26,334 nt of DNA, from contig CAZXWK010000034.1 of NCBI GenBank assembly GCA_964644675.1, positions 1 to 26,334 of the forward strand, in the 5' to 3' direction. This stretch comes from CAZXWK01 sp964644675 (lineage in GTDB: Bacteria; Actinomycetota; Coriobacteriia; Anaerosomatales; JAAXUF01). The notes beneath the pieces are model-generated. The model saw nothing but the letters and a program-made list of their open reading frames with translations, was not told the DNA's origin and did no database searches. A program made the translations under genes and the position numbers. Below, one piece after another: positions 8,203-15,637 of the stretch; position 1 is the first letter of the stretch; the number at the start of each line of letters is the position of its first letter.

Positions 8203-9753
8203 CTACGCTCGCGCGTTGCGGGGCGCGTAGACCTCGATCGCCGCGCGGCTCGCGACCGGGCAGACGCTCTGGCACACGCCGCAGCCGATGCAGCGCTCGG
8301 GCACGACCTCGGGCCGTCCCAGCGTCACCTTCTTCCCGTCCGGCGTCGTGACCTCGGCGGTGTTGATCACGATCGCCTTGCGCGGCACGGGACAGAGCTC
8401 CTGGCAGACCAGGCACGTCTTGTAGTCGGCCCACGGGATGCAGCGGCTCTTGTCGATGTAGGCTCGGCCGATCACGGTGCGCCGCTTCTGCGCGAGCGCG
8501 AGCTGTTCGATGGCGCCGGTCGGGCAGACCTTGCCGCACTCGTTGCACGCCCAGTCGCACGCCGCGAGCCGGTAGTCCATGCGCGGCGTGAACAGCCCTT
8601 CCCACCCCGCCGAGAAGACCGTCGGCTGCAGCACGTTGGTCGGACACACCTTCATGCACTGTCCGCACCGCGTGCACACGGCGAGCAGCTCGGACTCGCG
8701 CCTCGAGCCCGGCGGGCGCACCAGCCACGGGTCGCGCGTGCGGTGCGAAAGCCCCGTGAACGTGAAGAAGCCGGCGAGCGCAGCGAGCCCGCCCGTCGCG
8801 AGCGCCGTGCGTCGCGCGGGATCGTAAGCGACGGTCTCGCCCGTGCGCCCGTAGTGCACCGCGTCGGTCGGGCACACGTCGGCACACGCGTAGCACGCCT
8901 GGCAGCGCGACGCGTCGGTCGCGTGGTAGTCGGCCGAGATCGCGTCCATGGGACACGCGCGGTCGCACTTTCCGCAGCTGATGCACGCGTCCGCGTCCAC
9001 GGTGCGTCCCAGCGGCGCGACGCGGGCGAACAGCCCGAGCAGCGCGCCGAGCGGGCACAGGTAGCGGCACCACATGCGCGGCTCGATCCACGAGACCGCG
9101 AGCATCGTCGAGAACACCGCGAGCACCGCGACCTGCAGGCCGTAGACGAGCGGCTTGCCGAAGAGCAGCCGGCCGGTGAGAGCGGCGGTCGCGAAGTCGA
9201 CACCACCGCGCAGCGGCGGCGCCAGGTAGGCGACGTCGCCGGTGAGTCGCAGCATCCGGTCGAGGAACGGGTAGAGCAGCACCGTCGCGGTGCGCGTCAG
9301 CGTGGCGAGCGGGTCGAAGAACAGGTACGCGCCGTTCGCGAAGAGCAGCAGGCTCAGGCAGACGAGCAGCACCAGCACCGGCAGGCGCCGCATGCGGTCG
9401 CGCGCCGTGACCGTGAGCCGGCCGTGACCCTGCGAGGGCGTCGTGAGCTCGATGATCGCGCCGGTGGGGCACACGTAGCCGCAGAACGCGCGCCCCGCGA
9501 CCAGCGGCACGAGCACCATCACGCCCGCGAGCGCCATGGGCCACAGCCACACGCCGTTGGCGAGCGACCCGATGGCGATGAGCGGGTCGGCGCCCAGGAA
9601 GATGCCCAGGAACACCGTCCCCAGCGGCCAGACGGTCGCCGTGAGCAGCGCGAAGAACAGCACGAGGAACGCGACCTGGAAGACCCGGCGGAACCGGTGG
9701 ACGCCTCGGGCGCGGGGCTTCTCGGCGGAGGAGGGCTTGGTGCGCGGTGTCAC
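8203..9753 (-). CDS. membrane-anchored multi-cluster 4Fe-4S polyferredoxin (NapH-type)
   Basis: A 516-residue integral membrane iron-sulfur protein. About five TMs lie in the first 240 residues. Two NapH/CcoG-type motifs (CGYVCPTGAI at 91 and CRYLCPLGAL at 229) sit at membrane borders. They are followed by ferredoxin motifs CISCGKCDRACP (257), CQACYACADVCP (284), CTRCGQCMKVCP (360), an atypical CNECGKVCP (403), CLVCQELCP (447) and CIGCGVCQSVCP (488). A hydrophobic segment at about 315-335 separates two clusters of ferredoxin domains. This suggests an electron conduit to or from the quinone pool. It starts with GTG one base after the stop of the DUF362 gene, with GGGAGG about 9 bases upstream, so the two are surely co-transcribed. 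The redox partner is not known. Confidence 0.92.
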   Translation of the reverse strand: MTPRTKPSSAEKPRARGVHRFRRVFQVAFLVLFFALLTATVWPLGTVFLGIFLGADPLIAIGSLANGVWLWPMALAGVMVLVPLVAGRAFCGYVCPTGAIIELTTPSQGHGRLTVTARDRMRRLPVLVLLVCLSLLLFANGAYLFFDPLATLTRTATVLLYPFLDRMLRLTGDVAYLAPPLRGGVDFATAALTGRLLFGKPLVYGLQVAVLAVFSTMLAVSWIEPRMWCRYLCPLGALLGLFARVAPLGRTVDADACISCGKCDRACPMDAISADYHATDASRCQACYACADVCPTDAVHYGRTGETVAYDPARRTALATGGLAALAGFFTFTGLSHRTRDPWLVRPPGSRRESELLAVCTRCGQCMKVCPTNVLQPTVFSAGWEGLFTPRMDYRLAACDWACNECGKVCPTGAIEQLALAQKRRTVIGRAYIDKSRCIPWADYKTCLVCQELCPVPRKAIVINTAEVTTPDGKKVTLGRPEVVPERCIGCGVCQSVCPVASRAAIEVYAPRNARA

Positions 9754-9754
9754 C

Positions 9755-10762
9755 TCACACCTCCCGCTTCTCGATGCGCAGCGCGGCGAGGTCGGCGACG
9801 CCCAGGCCCTGGTCGGCGGCGAGCATCACGTAGCTCAGGTCGCTCGGCTCCATGCCGAACAGCGTAGCGCCGTACGCGTCGACCGAGACCGGGTCGGTGC
9901 CGGCTATGCACGTCCGGCCGGGGCGCACGTCCTGCAGCCCACCGCCGGTGGGACCGTTGCGGATCAGAAGCCGGTACGCGTCGAGGATGGTCAGGTGCGG
10001 TCGGACGAGCGTGTTGACGTCGACGATCTTCTGGTCGAACTCCTGGTGGATGAGCCCCCGCGTCCCGCCCATGACGCCCATCAGGTTCTTCATCGAGAGC
10101 GTCAGCCCGGCGAGCCCGTGGGTCTTGGCGCACGGCATGTTGATCACCACGTCGGCCTCGAACAGGTCGGAGAGCAGCGGCCAGCTGGTGAGTACGCGCC
10201 CCTTGGGAATCGCGGTGTTCTCGAAGTCCCGGTCCGAGAGGACCTTCATGGTGCCGTCGGCGGCCTCGACCGCGGCCTGGATGCCGCTGACCGAGTATGC
10301 CTGGGTGGGGGGAGAGGTGGGCCGGTCCATCACGCTCACCGAGCCCGCCCCGGCCTCCCAGCACATGCGTACAGCCGCGCCCACCGCGTCAGGGTTGGTG
10401 GTGACGCCGTAGCGGGGTTCTCGGCCGGTGAGGATGTTGGGCTTGATCACCACGCGGTCGCCGCGCTTCACGAAGCGGCCCATCCCGCCCAGCATCGCGA
10501 CCGCGGCGCGGGTGTTGGCCGCGGCGTCGTCGCCGACCGCGACGGCGACTTCGGGCAGCTGGGCGGGGGTTGCGGTGGTCTCGGCGGAGGCGGTGGCCGG
10601 TGCGCTCGAGGTCGGCTCGGGCGTGCGGCCGAACGAGCGCGTGACCGTGCGCGCGTGCTGCGCCTCCGACCACTCGAGCGCCCGCGCGCAGCCGCTCAGG
10701 CCGCCCGCACACGCGGCGAGCCCGCAGACACCCATCAGGCGGCAGAAGCCGCGCCGGTCCAT
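9755..10762 (-). CDS. DUF362 domain protein with Tat-like lipoprotein signal
   Basis: A 335-residue protein. The start ATG at 10760-10762 follows a near-perfect AGGAGG. The N-terminus MDRRGFCRLMG has a twin arginine, a hydrophobic run and a lipobox LSGC (acylated Cys25), suggesting Tat export of a folded protein that stays anchored to the outside of the membrane. The DUF362 core (PF04015) spans about 90-330: RGDRVVIKPNIL, GAGSVSVMDRP, ADVVINMPCAKTH, LSMKNLMGVMGG and a C-terminal AGTDPVSVDAYGATLFG. DUF362 proteins are commonly paired with ferredoxin domains, which fits the polyferredoxin encoded one base downstream. The biochemical role of the family is not established. Confidence 0.9.
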   Translation of the reverse strand: MDRRGFCRLMGVCGLAACAGGLSGCARALEWSEAQHARTVTRSFGRTPEPTSSAPATASAETTATPAQLPEVAVAVGDDAAANTRAAVAMLGGMGRFVKRGDRVVIKPNILTGREPRYGVTTNPDAVGAAVRMCWEAGAGSVSVMDRPTSPPTQAYSVSGIQAAVEAADGTMKVLSDRDFENTAIPKGRVLTSWPLLSDLFEADVVINMPCAKTHGLAGLTLSMKNLMGVMGGTRGLIHQEFDQKIVDVNTLVRPHLTILDAYRLLIRNGPTGGGLQDVRPGRTCIAGTDPVSVDAYGATLFGMEPSDLSYVMLAADQGLGVADLAALRIEKREV

Positions 10763-10824
10763 TCGTCCTCCTGAGTCCAGAGAGCCGCGTCGTTGGGTTT
10801 GTTCCCGTACCGAAGCCGTCGCGC

Positions 10825-10855
10825 TATCATCGACGTGGCACCGGGGGGCTGCCAC
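10825..10855 (+). promoter_or_regulatory. putative promoter -10 and leader hairpin of the PLP-enzyme genes
   Basis: TATCAT at 10825-10830 matches TANNNT in the 163-base divergent gap, giving a leader of about 90 bases before the ATG at 10926; TTCCCG 17 bases upstream is a poor -35. Just after the expected start, GTGGCA (10835-10840) and TGCCAC (10850-10855) can form a 6-bp hairpin with a 9-base loop. The hairpin has no T-run, so it is not a terminator. Whether it is regulatory is unknown. Confidence 0.35.
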
Positions 10856-10925
10856 CCACCACGCAGACGTGCGGTTTCCGCGCGCACGCTGCGGCATGCT
10901 TGATCAGCGAAGGAGACGCGTACCC

Positions 10926-11978
10926 ATGCCGCTCGTCGAACGCTTTCCCGGAGCCGCGGCGCTTCCGCGAGTCGGCTTCGGCGCGCTTCCGACGCCGGTC
11001 GAGGCGCATCCAGCTCTGGGCGGGGACGTGGGGCACGAGGCGCTCTGGCTCAAGCGCGACGACCTGTCGGCCGAGGGCTACGGCGGCAACAAGGTCCGCA
11101 AGCTCGAGTTCCTGCTGGGCGCTGCCGAGACGGGCGGGTGCAAGAGCGTCATCACCTTCGGCGCGTACGGGTCGAATCACGTGCTCGCCACCGCGGTCCA
11201 CGGCGGCGCGCTCGGCCTCGACGTGCACGCGGTGCTCGTCCCGCAGCCGGTCACGTCGTACCTGCGCAAGAACCTGCTCGCGGGGGCCAAGGCAGGGGCC
11301 ACGTTCCACCTCGCCGAGTCGCTCCCCGATTCGCTGCGGGTCGCCGCGACGCTGCGCGCCCGGCTCGTCGAGCGCGATGGCGTGGCGCCCATGGTGGTGC
11401 CGTTCGGGGGCACCAACGCGCTCGGCACCATCGGCTTCGTGAACGCGGCGTTCGAACTCGCGGACCAGGTGGAGCGCGGCGAGCTTCCCGAGCCCGACGT
11501 CATCTACGTCCCGATGGGCTCGATCGGCACGGCCGCGGGACTCGCGATCGGGCTCGCGGTCGACGGGCTGCGCACGCGCGTGCAGGCGGTGCGCGTCCTG
11601 CCCGAGACGGTGGGGGACCCGGCGGCGGTCCAGCGCACGGTCGCCGAGGCGGTCGCGGCGCTGCGAGAGGTCGACTCCACGTTCCCGCGCCTCGCGCTCT
11701 CCGACCTCGCGCTCGACGTGCGCGGGAGCTTCCTGGGCGACGGCTACGCCGTTCCGACGCCCGAGGGTCGCGCCGCGGTCGAGACGGCTGCGGCGCACGG
11801 GCTCTCGCTCGAGACCACCTACACGGGTAAAGCGCTTGCGGCGCTCGCCGCGGACGCCGCGGTCGGTTCGCTCCAAGGGCGCACCGTCGTCTTCTGGAAC
11901 ACCTACAACTCGCGCCCGGTGCCCACCGCGGACATCTCGGAGTTGCCGGCGCAGGTGCGCGAGGCCGCGGGCATCTAG
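10926..11978 (+). CDS. PLP-dependent D-cysteine desulfhydrase / ACC deaminase family protein
   Basis: A 350-residue fold-type II PLP enzyme. KRDDLSAEGYGGNKVRKLEF carries the PLP lysine (Lys56) in the GGNKVRKL signature of the ACC deaminase/D-cysteine desulfhydrase family. FGAYGSNH (substrate loop) and MGSIGTAAGL (phosphate-binding loop) follow. Likely reactions are breakdown of D-cysteine to pyruvate, sulfide and ammonia, or action on related D-amino acids; true ACC deaminase activity cannot be inferred from these motifs. The ATG at 10926 is preferred over an in-frame ATG about 30 bases upstream because GAAGGAGA lies 9-10 bases before it. A second PLP enzyme follows 80 bases downstream on the same strand. 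Confidence 0.88.
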   Translation: MPLVERFPGAAALPRVGFGALPTPVEAHPALGGDVGHEALWLKRDDLSAEGYGGNKVRKLEFLLGAAETGGCKSVITFGAYGSNHVLATAVHGGALGLDVHAVLVPQPVTSYLRKNLLAGAKAGATFHLAESLPDSLRVAATLRARLVERDGVAPMVVPFGGTNALGTIGFVNAAFELADQVERGELPEPDVIYVPMGSIGTAAGLAIGLAVDGLRTRVQAVRVLPETVGDPAAVQRTVAEAVAALREVDSTFPRLALSDLALDVRGSFLGDGYAVPTPEGRAAVETAAAHGLSLETTYTGKALAALAADAAVGSLQGRTVVFWNTYNSRPVPTADISELPAQVREAAGI

Positions 11979-12058
11979 CCCGCAACCCAAGCAGACACGA
12001 TCGGGCGCGCCGGGCCGACAGCCCGACGCGAACGCACGAGTGAAGGGTCGGAGCGGTC

Positions 12059-13084
12059 ATGGACGAGTGGCGCGGGTTCGGAAGCGACAACCACGCCGGC
12101 GTGCACCCGGAGGTGCTCGCCGCGATCGCCGAGGCGAACGTCGGTCACGCGCACGCGTACGGCGACGACCCGTGGACGGCGCGCGCCGTTCGCGCGCTCA
12201 AATCGCACCTGGGCGAGGAGGCGCAGGTGGCGTTCGTGTGGAACGGCACCGGCGCCAACGTGGTGGGCCTGGGTGCCGTCTGCCGGCCCTGGCAGGCGGT
12301 GGTGTGCGCCGAGAGCGCGCACATCATGACCGACGAGTGCGGTGCACCCGAGCACATCGCCGACGTGAAGCTTCTGCCGATCCCCACGCCCGAGGGCAAG
12401 CTCACCCCCGAGCTGGTGCGTCCGGCACTCACGGGCTTCGACTTCGAGCATCACGTCCAGCCGCGGGTCATCTCGGTCTCGAACGTGACCGAGCTGGGCA
12501 CCGTCTACACCGTCCGAGAACTGCGCGCGCTGGCGGACCTTGCCCACGAGCACGGTATGCTCCTGCACTGCGACGGCGCTCGGATCGCGAACGCGTGCCT
12601 GCGCACGGGCGCGACGCTCGGCGCGCTCACCGAGGCCGCCGGGGTGGACGTGCTGTCGCTCGGCGGGACCAAGAACGGGATGCTCGCGGGCGAGGCGGTC
12701 GTGCTGTTCGGGTCGGCCGCGACGCACGACCTGAAGTACGTGCGCAAGCAGTCGGCGCAGCTGGCGAGCAAGATGCGGTTCATCTCGGCGCAGTTCGTGG
12801 CGATGTACGAGGGCGACCTGTGGCGCCGCTGTGCGGCCAACGCGAACGCGATGGCGGCACGGCTCGCCGAGGGCGCGCGGGCCAAGGGCGTCCAGATCCC
12901 GTTCCCGGTCGAGGCGAACGAGATCTTCGCGCTGCTCGACGACGGCGTCATCGACGCGCTCATGGACCGCTTCCACTTCTACGCGTGGGAAGAGGGCATC
13001 GTCGAGGGTCGCTCGCTGGTGCGCTGGGTCACCTCGTGGGACACGCAGACCGACGACGTGGACGCGCTGGTGGCCGCGCTCTAG
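12059..13084 (+). CDS. threonine aldolase / beta-eliminating lyase family PLP enzyme
   Basis: A 341-residue fold-type I PLP enzyme (PF01212). Features are the N-terminal GSDNHAGVHPEVLAAI, an AHAYGDDPWT segment typical of low-specificity threonine aldolases, ESAHIMTDECGAPE, the PLP-ring aspartate in HCDGARIAN (Asp172) and the Schiff-base lysine in SLGGTKNGML (Lys205). The expected activity is cleavage of L-threonine or L-allo-threonine to glycine and acetaldehyde in the cytoplasm; other aldol or elimination substrates are possible. GGAG about 7 bases upstream supports the ATG at 12059. It lies 80 bases after the D-cysteine desulfhydrase-like gene and ends 3 bases before the convergent dehydrogenase gene. 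Confidence 0.88.
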   Translation: MDEWRGFGSDNHAGVHPEVLAAIAEANVGHAHAYGDDPWTARAVRALKSHLGEEAQVAFVWNGTGANVVGLGAVCRPWQAVVCAESAHIMTDECGAPEHIADVKLLPIPTPEGKLTPELVRPALTGFDFEHHVQPRVISVSNVTELGTVYTVRELRALADLAHEHGMLLHCDGARIANACLRTGATLGALTEAAGVDVLSLGGTKNGMLAGEAVVLFGSAATHDLKYVRKQSAQLASKMRFISAQFVAMYEGDLWRRCAANANAMAARLAEGARAKGVQIPFPVEANEIFALLDDGVIDALMDRFHFYAWEEGIVEGRSLVRWVTSWDTQTDDVDALVAAL

Positions 13085-13087
13085 CCG

Positions 13088-14362
13088 CTACTTGGCGACG
13101 CCGGTGACCTGCCAGACCGAGCCGTCGGCGTAGTCGGTGAAGTAGAGCTCCCGCGCGTCGTCGGTCCCGAAGCTCGAGATGAGCGACGTGGTCTGCAGCA
13201 TCGTGGCGTACTGCGGGCGCTTCAGCAGCTTGCCCGAGGGCGCCGTACGGCGCACCGCCGCGATCCAGCCGTTGATGAAGTCGCCGTAGACGTAGGTCCC
13301 GCGCAGCGCGGGGTACTTCGAGCCTCGGTAGACGTAGCCGCCTACGATAGCCTCGGCCTGCGGGTGCGGGTGGCGTGCGATGGGGAACGAGTACCCTCGC
13401 TTCTTCAGGTTCCGCGGCTGGCCGGGCGTGGGGACGTTGCCCTCCCACCGCGCCCAACCCCAGTTCTGGCCGCCCACTCCCGCGCGCGCGAAGTCGATCT
13501 CCTCGACCGAGTCCTGGCCCACGTCGCCGATCCACAGGTCGCCGGTCGCCGAGTCGAACGAGAACCGCCACGGATTGCGCAGGCCGTACGACCAGATCTC
13601 GCGGCGCACCTTCTTGCGGTTGTACAGCGGGTTGTCGCGCGGCACTCGGTAGGTGCCCCAGTAGAGCTTCTTGCCGGGCTTGTCGCCCGTGTCGATGCGC
13701 AGGATCTTGCCCAGGAGCGAGCGCTTGCTCTGCGCGTGCCCGTACGGGTCGTAGAACGGGCCGCCGTCGCCGGTGCCCACGTAGAGGTATCCGTCGCGGC
13801 CGAACTGCAGGCAGCCGGAACGGTGGTAGATGGTGGGCTGCGTCAGGCGCATAACGACGCGCTGCGCCGTGACGGAGGGCGTGTCCGAGAGCGGGTTGGT
13901 CGCCACGTAGCGCACCAGCACCGTCGAGCCTGGCGAATCGGCGTAGAACACGTAGAAGCGGCCGTTGGTGCGGTAGCCGGGCGCGAACGCGAACCCGATC
14001 AGGCCGAGTTCCTCGGCGGAGGTGTTCACGAGGGAGCGCAGGTCGAGGTAGGGAGCGGGCTGCACCACGCCATCGCGCACGACCTTCACCAGGCCGCCGC
14101 GCTCGACCACGAAGAGCCGGTTGGTGCCGTCGCGGGCGCCGGTCACGTAGAGCGGGCTGTCGAAGCCCGAGTAGAGCTTCACCGCGCCCACCTCGAGCCG
14201 CGGCAGGTCGACGCCGCCCGCCGGCGCGGCGGTCGCGGACGCCAGGCCGGGCGCGGCGGCGGCCAGCGTCCAGGCCGCGAGCGCGAGGGCCGCCACGAGC
14301 GCGACGCGTGTGCGCCGAGAGACGTGAGGCCGTGCGGCGTGCGGGCGGGTACTCGCGATCAT
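13088..14362 (-). CDS. secreted glucose/sorbosone dehydrogenase-type beta-propeller, copy 1 (divergent)
   Basis: A 424-residue exported protein with a signal peptide (basic stretch HVSRRTR, hydrophobic run about 19-44) followed by APAGGVDL, the same mature N-terminus as copy 2. The GSDH domain (PF07995) carries LYVTGARDGTNRLFVVE, FAFAPGYRTNGRFYV, LQFGRDGYLYVGTGDGG, LLGKILRIDTGD, SYGLRNPWRFSFD and WIGDVGQDSVEEIDFA. The conserved loop NHNGG of the other copies is YHRSG here (His180 kept), EQGLLG is ELGLIG, and GGSAGDPG is GGPFYDPYG. The region around the presumed active site has therefore changed. PQQ or sugar use is only a family expectation. It starts 10 bases after the stop of copy 2 and is the last gene of the three-gene run. 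Confidence 0.88.
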   Translation of the reverse strand: MIASTRPHAARPHVSRRTRVALVAALALAAWTLAAAAPGLASATAAPAGGVDLPRLEVGAVKLYSGFDSPLYVTGARDGTNRLFVVERGGLVKVVRDGVVQPAPYLDLRSLVNTSAEELGLIGFAFAPGYRTNGRFYVFYADSPGSTVLVRYVATNPLSDTPSVTAQRVVMRLTQPTIYHRSGCLQFGRDGYLYVGTGDGGPFYDPYGHAQSKRSLLGKILRIDTGDKPGKKLYWGTYRVPRDNPLYNRKKVRREIWSYGLRNPWRFSFDSATGDLWIGDVGQDSVEEIDFARAGVGGQNWGWARWEGNVPTPGQPRNLKKRGYSFPIARHPHPQAEAIVGGYVYRGSKYPALRGTYVYGDFINGWIAAVRRTAPSGKLLKRPQYATMLQTTSLISSFGTDDARELYFTDYADGSVWQVTGVAK

Positions 14363-14372
14363 GGCTGCCTCG

Positions 14373-15608
14373 CTATCGGGTCGTGGCGGTCACGCGGTAG
14401 AGCGTGCCGCCCGCGTAGTCGGTGAAGTACAGCTCGCGCGCGTCGTCGGTGCCGAAGCTCGAGATCATCCCCGACGTCTGCAGCAGTGCTGCGCGCTGCG
14501 GCCTGCGCAGGAGACGGCCCGAGGGCGTCGTGCGCCGTACGCCGCCGATCCAGCCCTTGATGAAGTCGGCGTACAGGTAGGTGCCCTGCAGCGCCGGGTA
14601 CTGCGAACCGCGGTAGACGTACCCGCCGGTGATCGACTCGCCCTGCGGGTGCGAGTACTGCGCGATCGGGAACGAGTAGCCCTTGCGCGAGACGCGGCGC
14701 GGCCTGGTCGTGTACCGGATCGAGCCTTCCCACACGTGCCAGCCCCAGTTCTGGCCCTTCGAGCCGGCCTTCGCGAAGTCGACTTCCTCGCGGGCGTCCT
14801 GGCCGACGTCGCCGATCCACAGGTCGCGGGTCGCCGAGTCGAACGAGAACCGCCACGGGTTGCGCAGGCCGTACGACCAGATCTCGCGCTTCACGCCACG
14901 CCGCTTCGCGTACGGGTTGCTCGGCGGGATCTTGTATCGGCCCGTCCACGTGGTCGACGCCTTCCGGTCGCCGGTGTCGATGCGCAGCAGCTTGCCCAGG
15001 AGCGAGCGCCGGTTCTGGGCTCGGTTGCCCGGATCGCCCGCCGAGCCGCCATCGCCCATCCCGATGTAGAGGTAGTTGTCGGGGCCGAACTGCAGGCAGC
15101 CGCCGTTGTGGTTCGGGTACGGCTGCGTCACTCGCAGGATGACCTGCGTGGACGTGATCGCGGCGACGTCGGCGGCGGGATCCGCGACCGTGTAGCGCGC
15201 GACGACCGTGTTGCCCGCGAGGTCGGTGTAGTCCACGTACAGGCGCCCGTTCACGCGGTACCCGGGCGAGAACGCCAGGCCGAGAAGCCCCTGCTCGCCG
15301 CTCGCGCGGGTCAGCGCGGAGAGGTCGAGGTAGGGGGTGGGCTGCACGACGCCGTTCCGCACGACCTTGATGAGGCCGCCCTGCTCGACCACGAACAGGC
15401 GACCGGAGCCGTCTCGAGCGCCCGTGACGTAGAGTGGCGACGCGAAGCCGGTCGCCACCTGCTCGGTGCCCAGCACCAGGTTGGCCAGATCGACCCCGCC
15501 TGCCGGGGCGGCGAGCGCCGGGAGCGCGGACGCGAGCACCGCCGCGCAGGCGAGCGCCACCGCGAGTCCCGCGATCGTGACCCGCCTCGAACGCATCCGT
15601 CCACTCAT
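14373..15608 (-). CDS. secreted glucose/sorbosone dehydrogenase-type beta-propeller, copy 2
   Basis: A 411-residue exported protein. The start ATG at 15606-15608 is set by GAAGGAGG ten bases upstream; the frame stays open further upstream but runs through copy 3. The signal peptide (MSGRMRSRRVTIAGLAVALA) is followed by an AxA cleavage-like ALAAPAGGVDL. GSDH motifs are SPLYVTGARDGSGRLFVVE, EQGLLGLAFSPGY, PNHNGGCLQFGPDNYLYIGMGDGGSAGDPG (His167), RSLLGKLLRIDTGD, GLRNPWRFSFD and WIGDVGQD. The set matches soluble PQQ-type aldose dehydrogenases such as YliI/Asd in outline. No PQQ synthesis gene is in the window. It resembles copy 1 far more than copy 3 (shared APAGGVDL, TSGMISSFGTDDARELYFTDY-like C-terminus), so the two probably arose by recent tandem duplication. 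Confidence 0.9.
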   Translation of the reverse strand: MSGRMRSRRVTIAGLAVALACAAVLASALPALAAPAGGVDLANLVLGTEQVATGFASPLYVTGARDGSGRLFVVEQGGLIKVVRNGVVQPTPYLDLSALTRASGEQGLLGLAFSPGYRVNGRLYVDYTDLAGNTVVARYTVADPAADVAAITSTQVILRVTQPYPNHNGGCLQFGPDNYLYIGMGDGGSAGDPGNRAQNRRSLLGKLLRIDTGDRKASTTWTGRYKIPPSNPYAKRRGVKREIWSYGLRNPWRFSFDSATRDLWIGDVGQDAREEVDFAKAGSKGQNWGWHVWEGSIRYTTRPRRVSRKGYSFPIAQYSHPQGESITGGYVYRGSQYPALQGTYLYADFIKGWIGGVRRTTPSGRLLRRPQRAALLQTSGMISSFGTDDARELYFTDYAGGTLYRVTATTR

Positions 15609-15637
15609 CGGAGCACGCCTCCTTCGGTCTCGCGCGC

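Noticed and set aside
10835..10903. A 22-codon GTG-started frame with one Cys upstream of the D-cysteine desulfhydrase-like gene, resembling a cysteine leader peptide
   Set aside because: The GTG is only 4 bases after the -10 box, too close for a leaderless start, has no Shine-Dalgarno, and contains no run of Cys codons.
12000..12030. Small GGGC/GCCC hairpin between the two PLP enzyme genes as a terminator
   Set aside because: A 4-bp stem in GC-rich DNA with no T-run is not significant.
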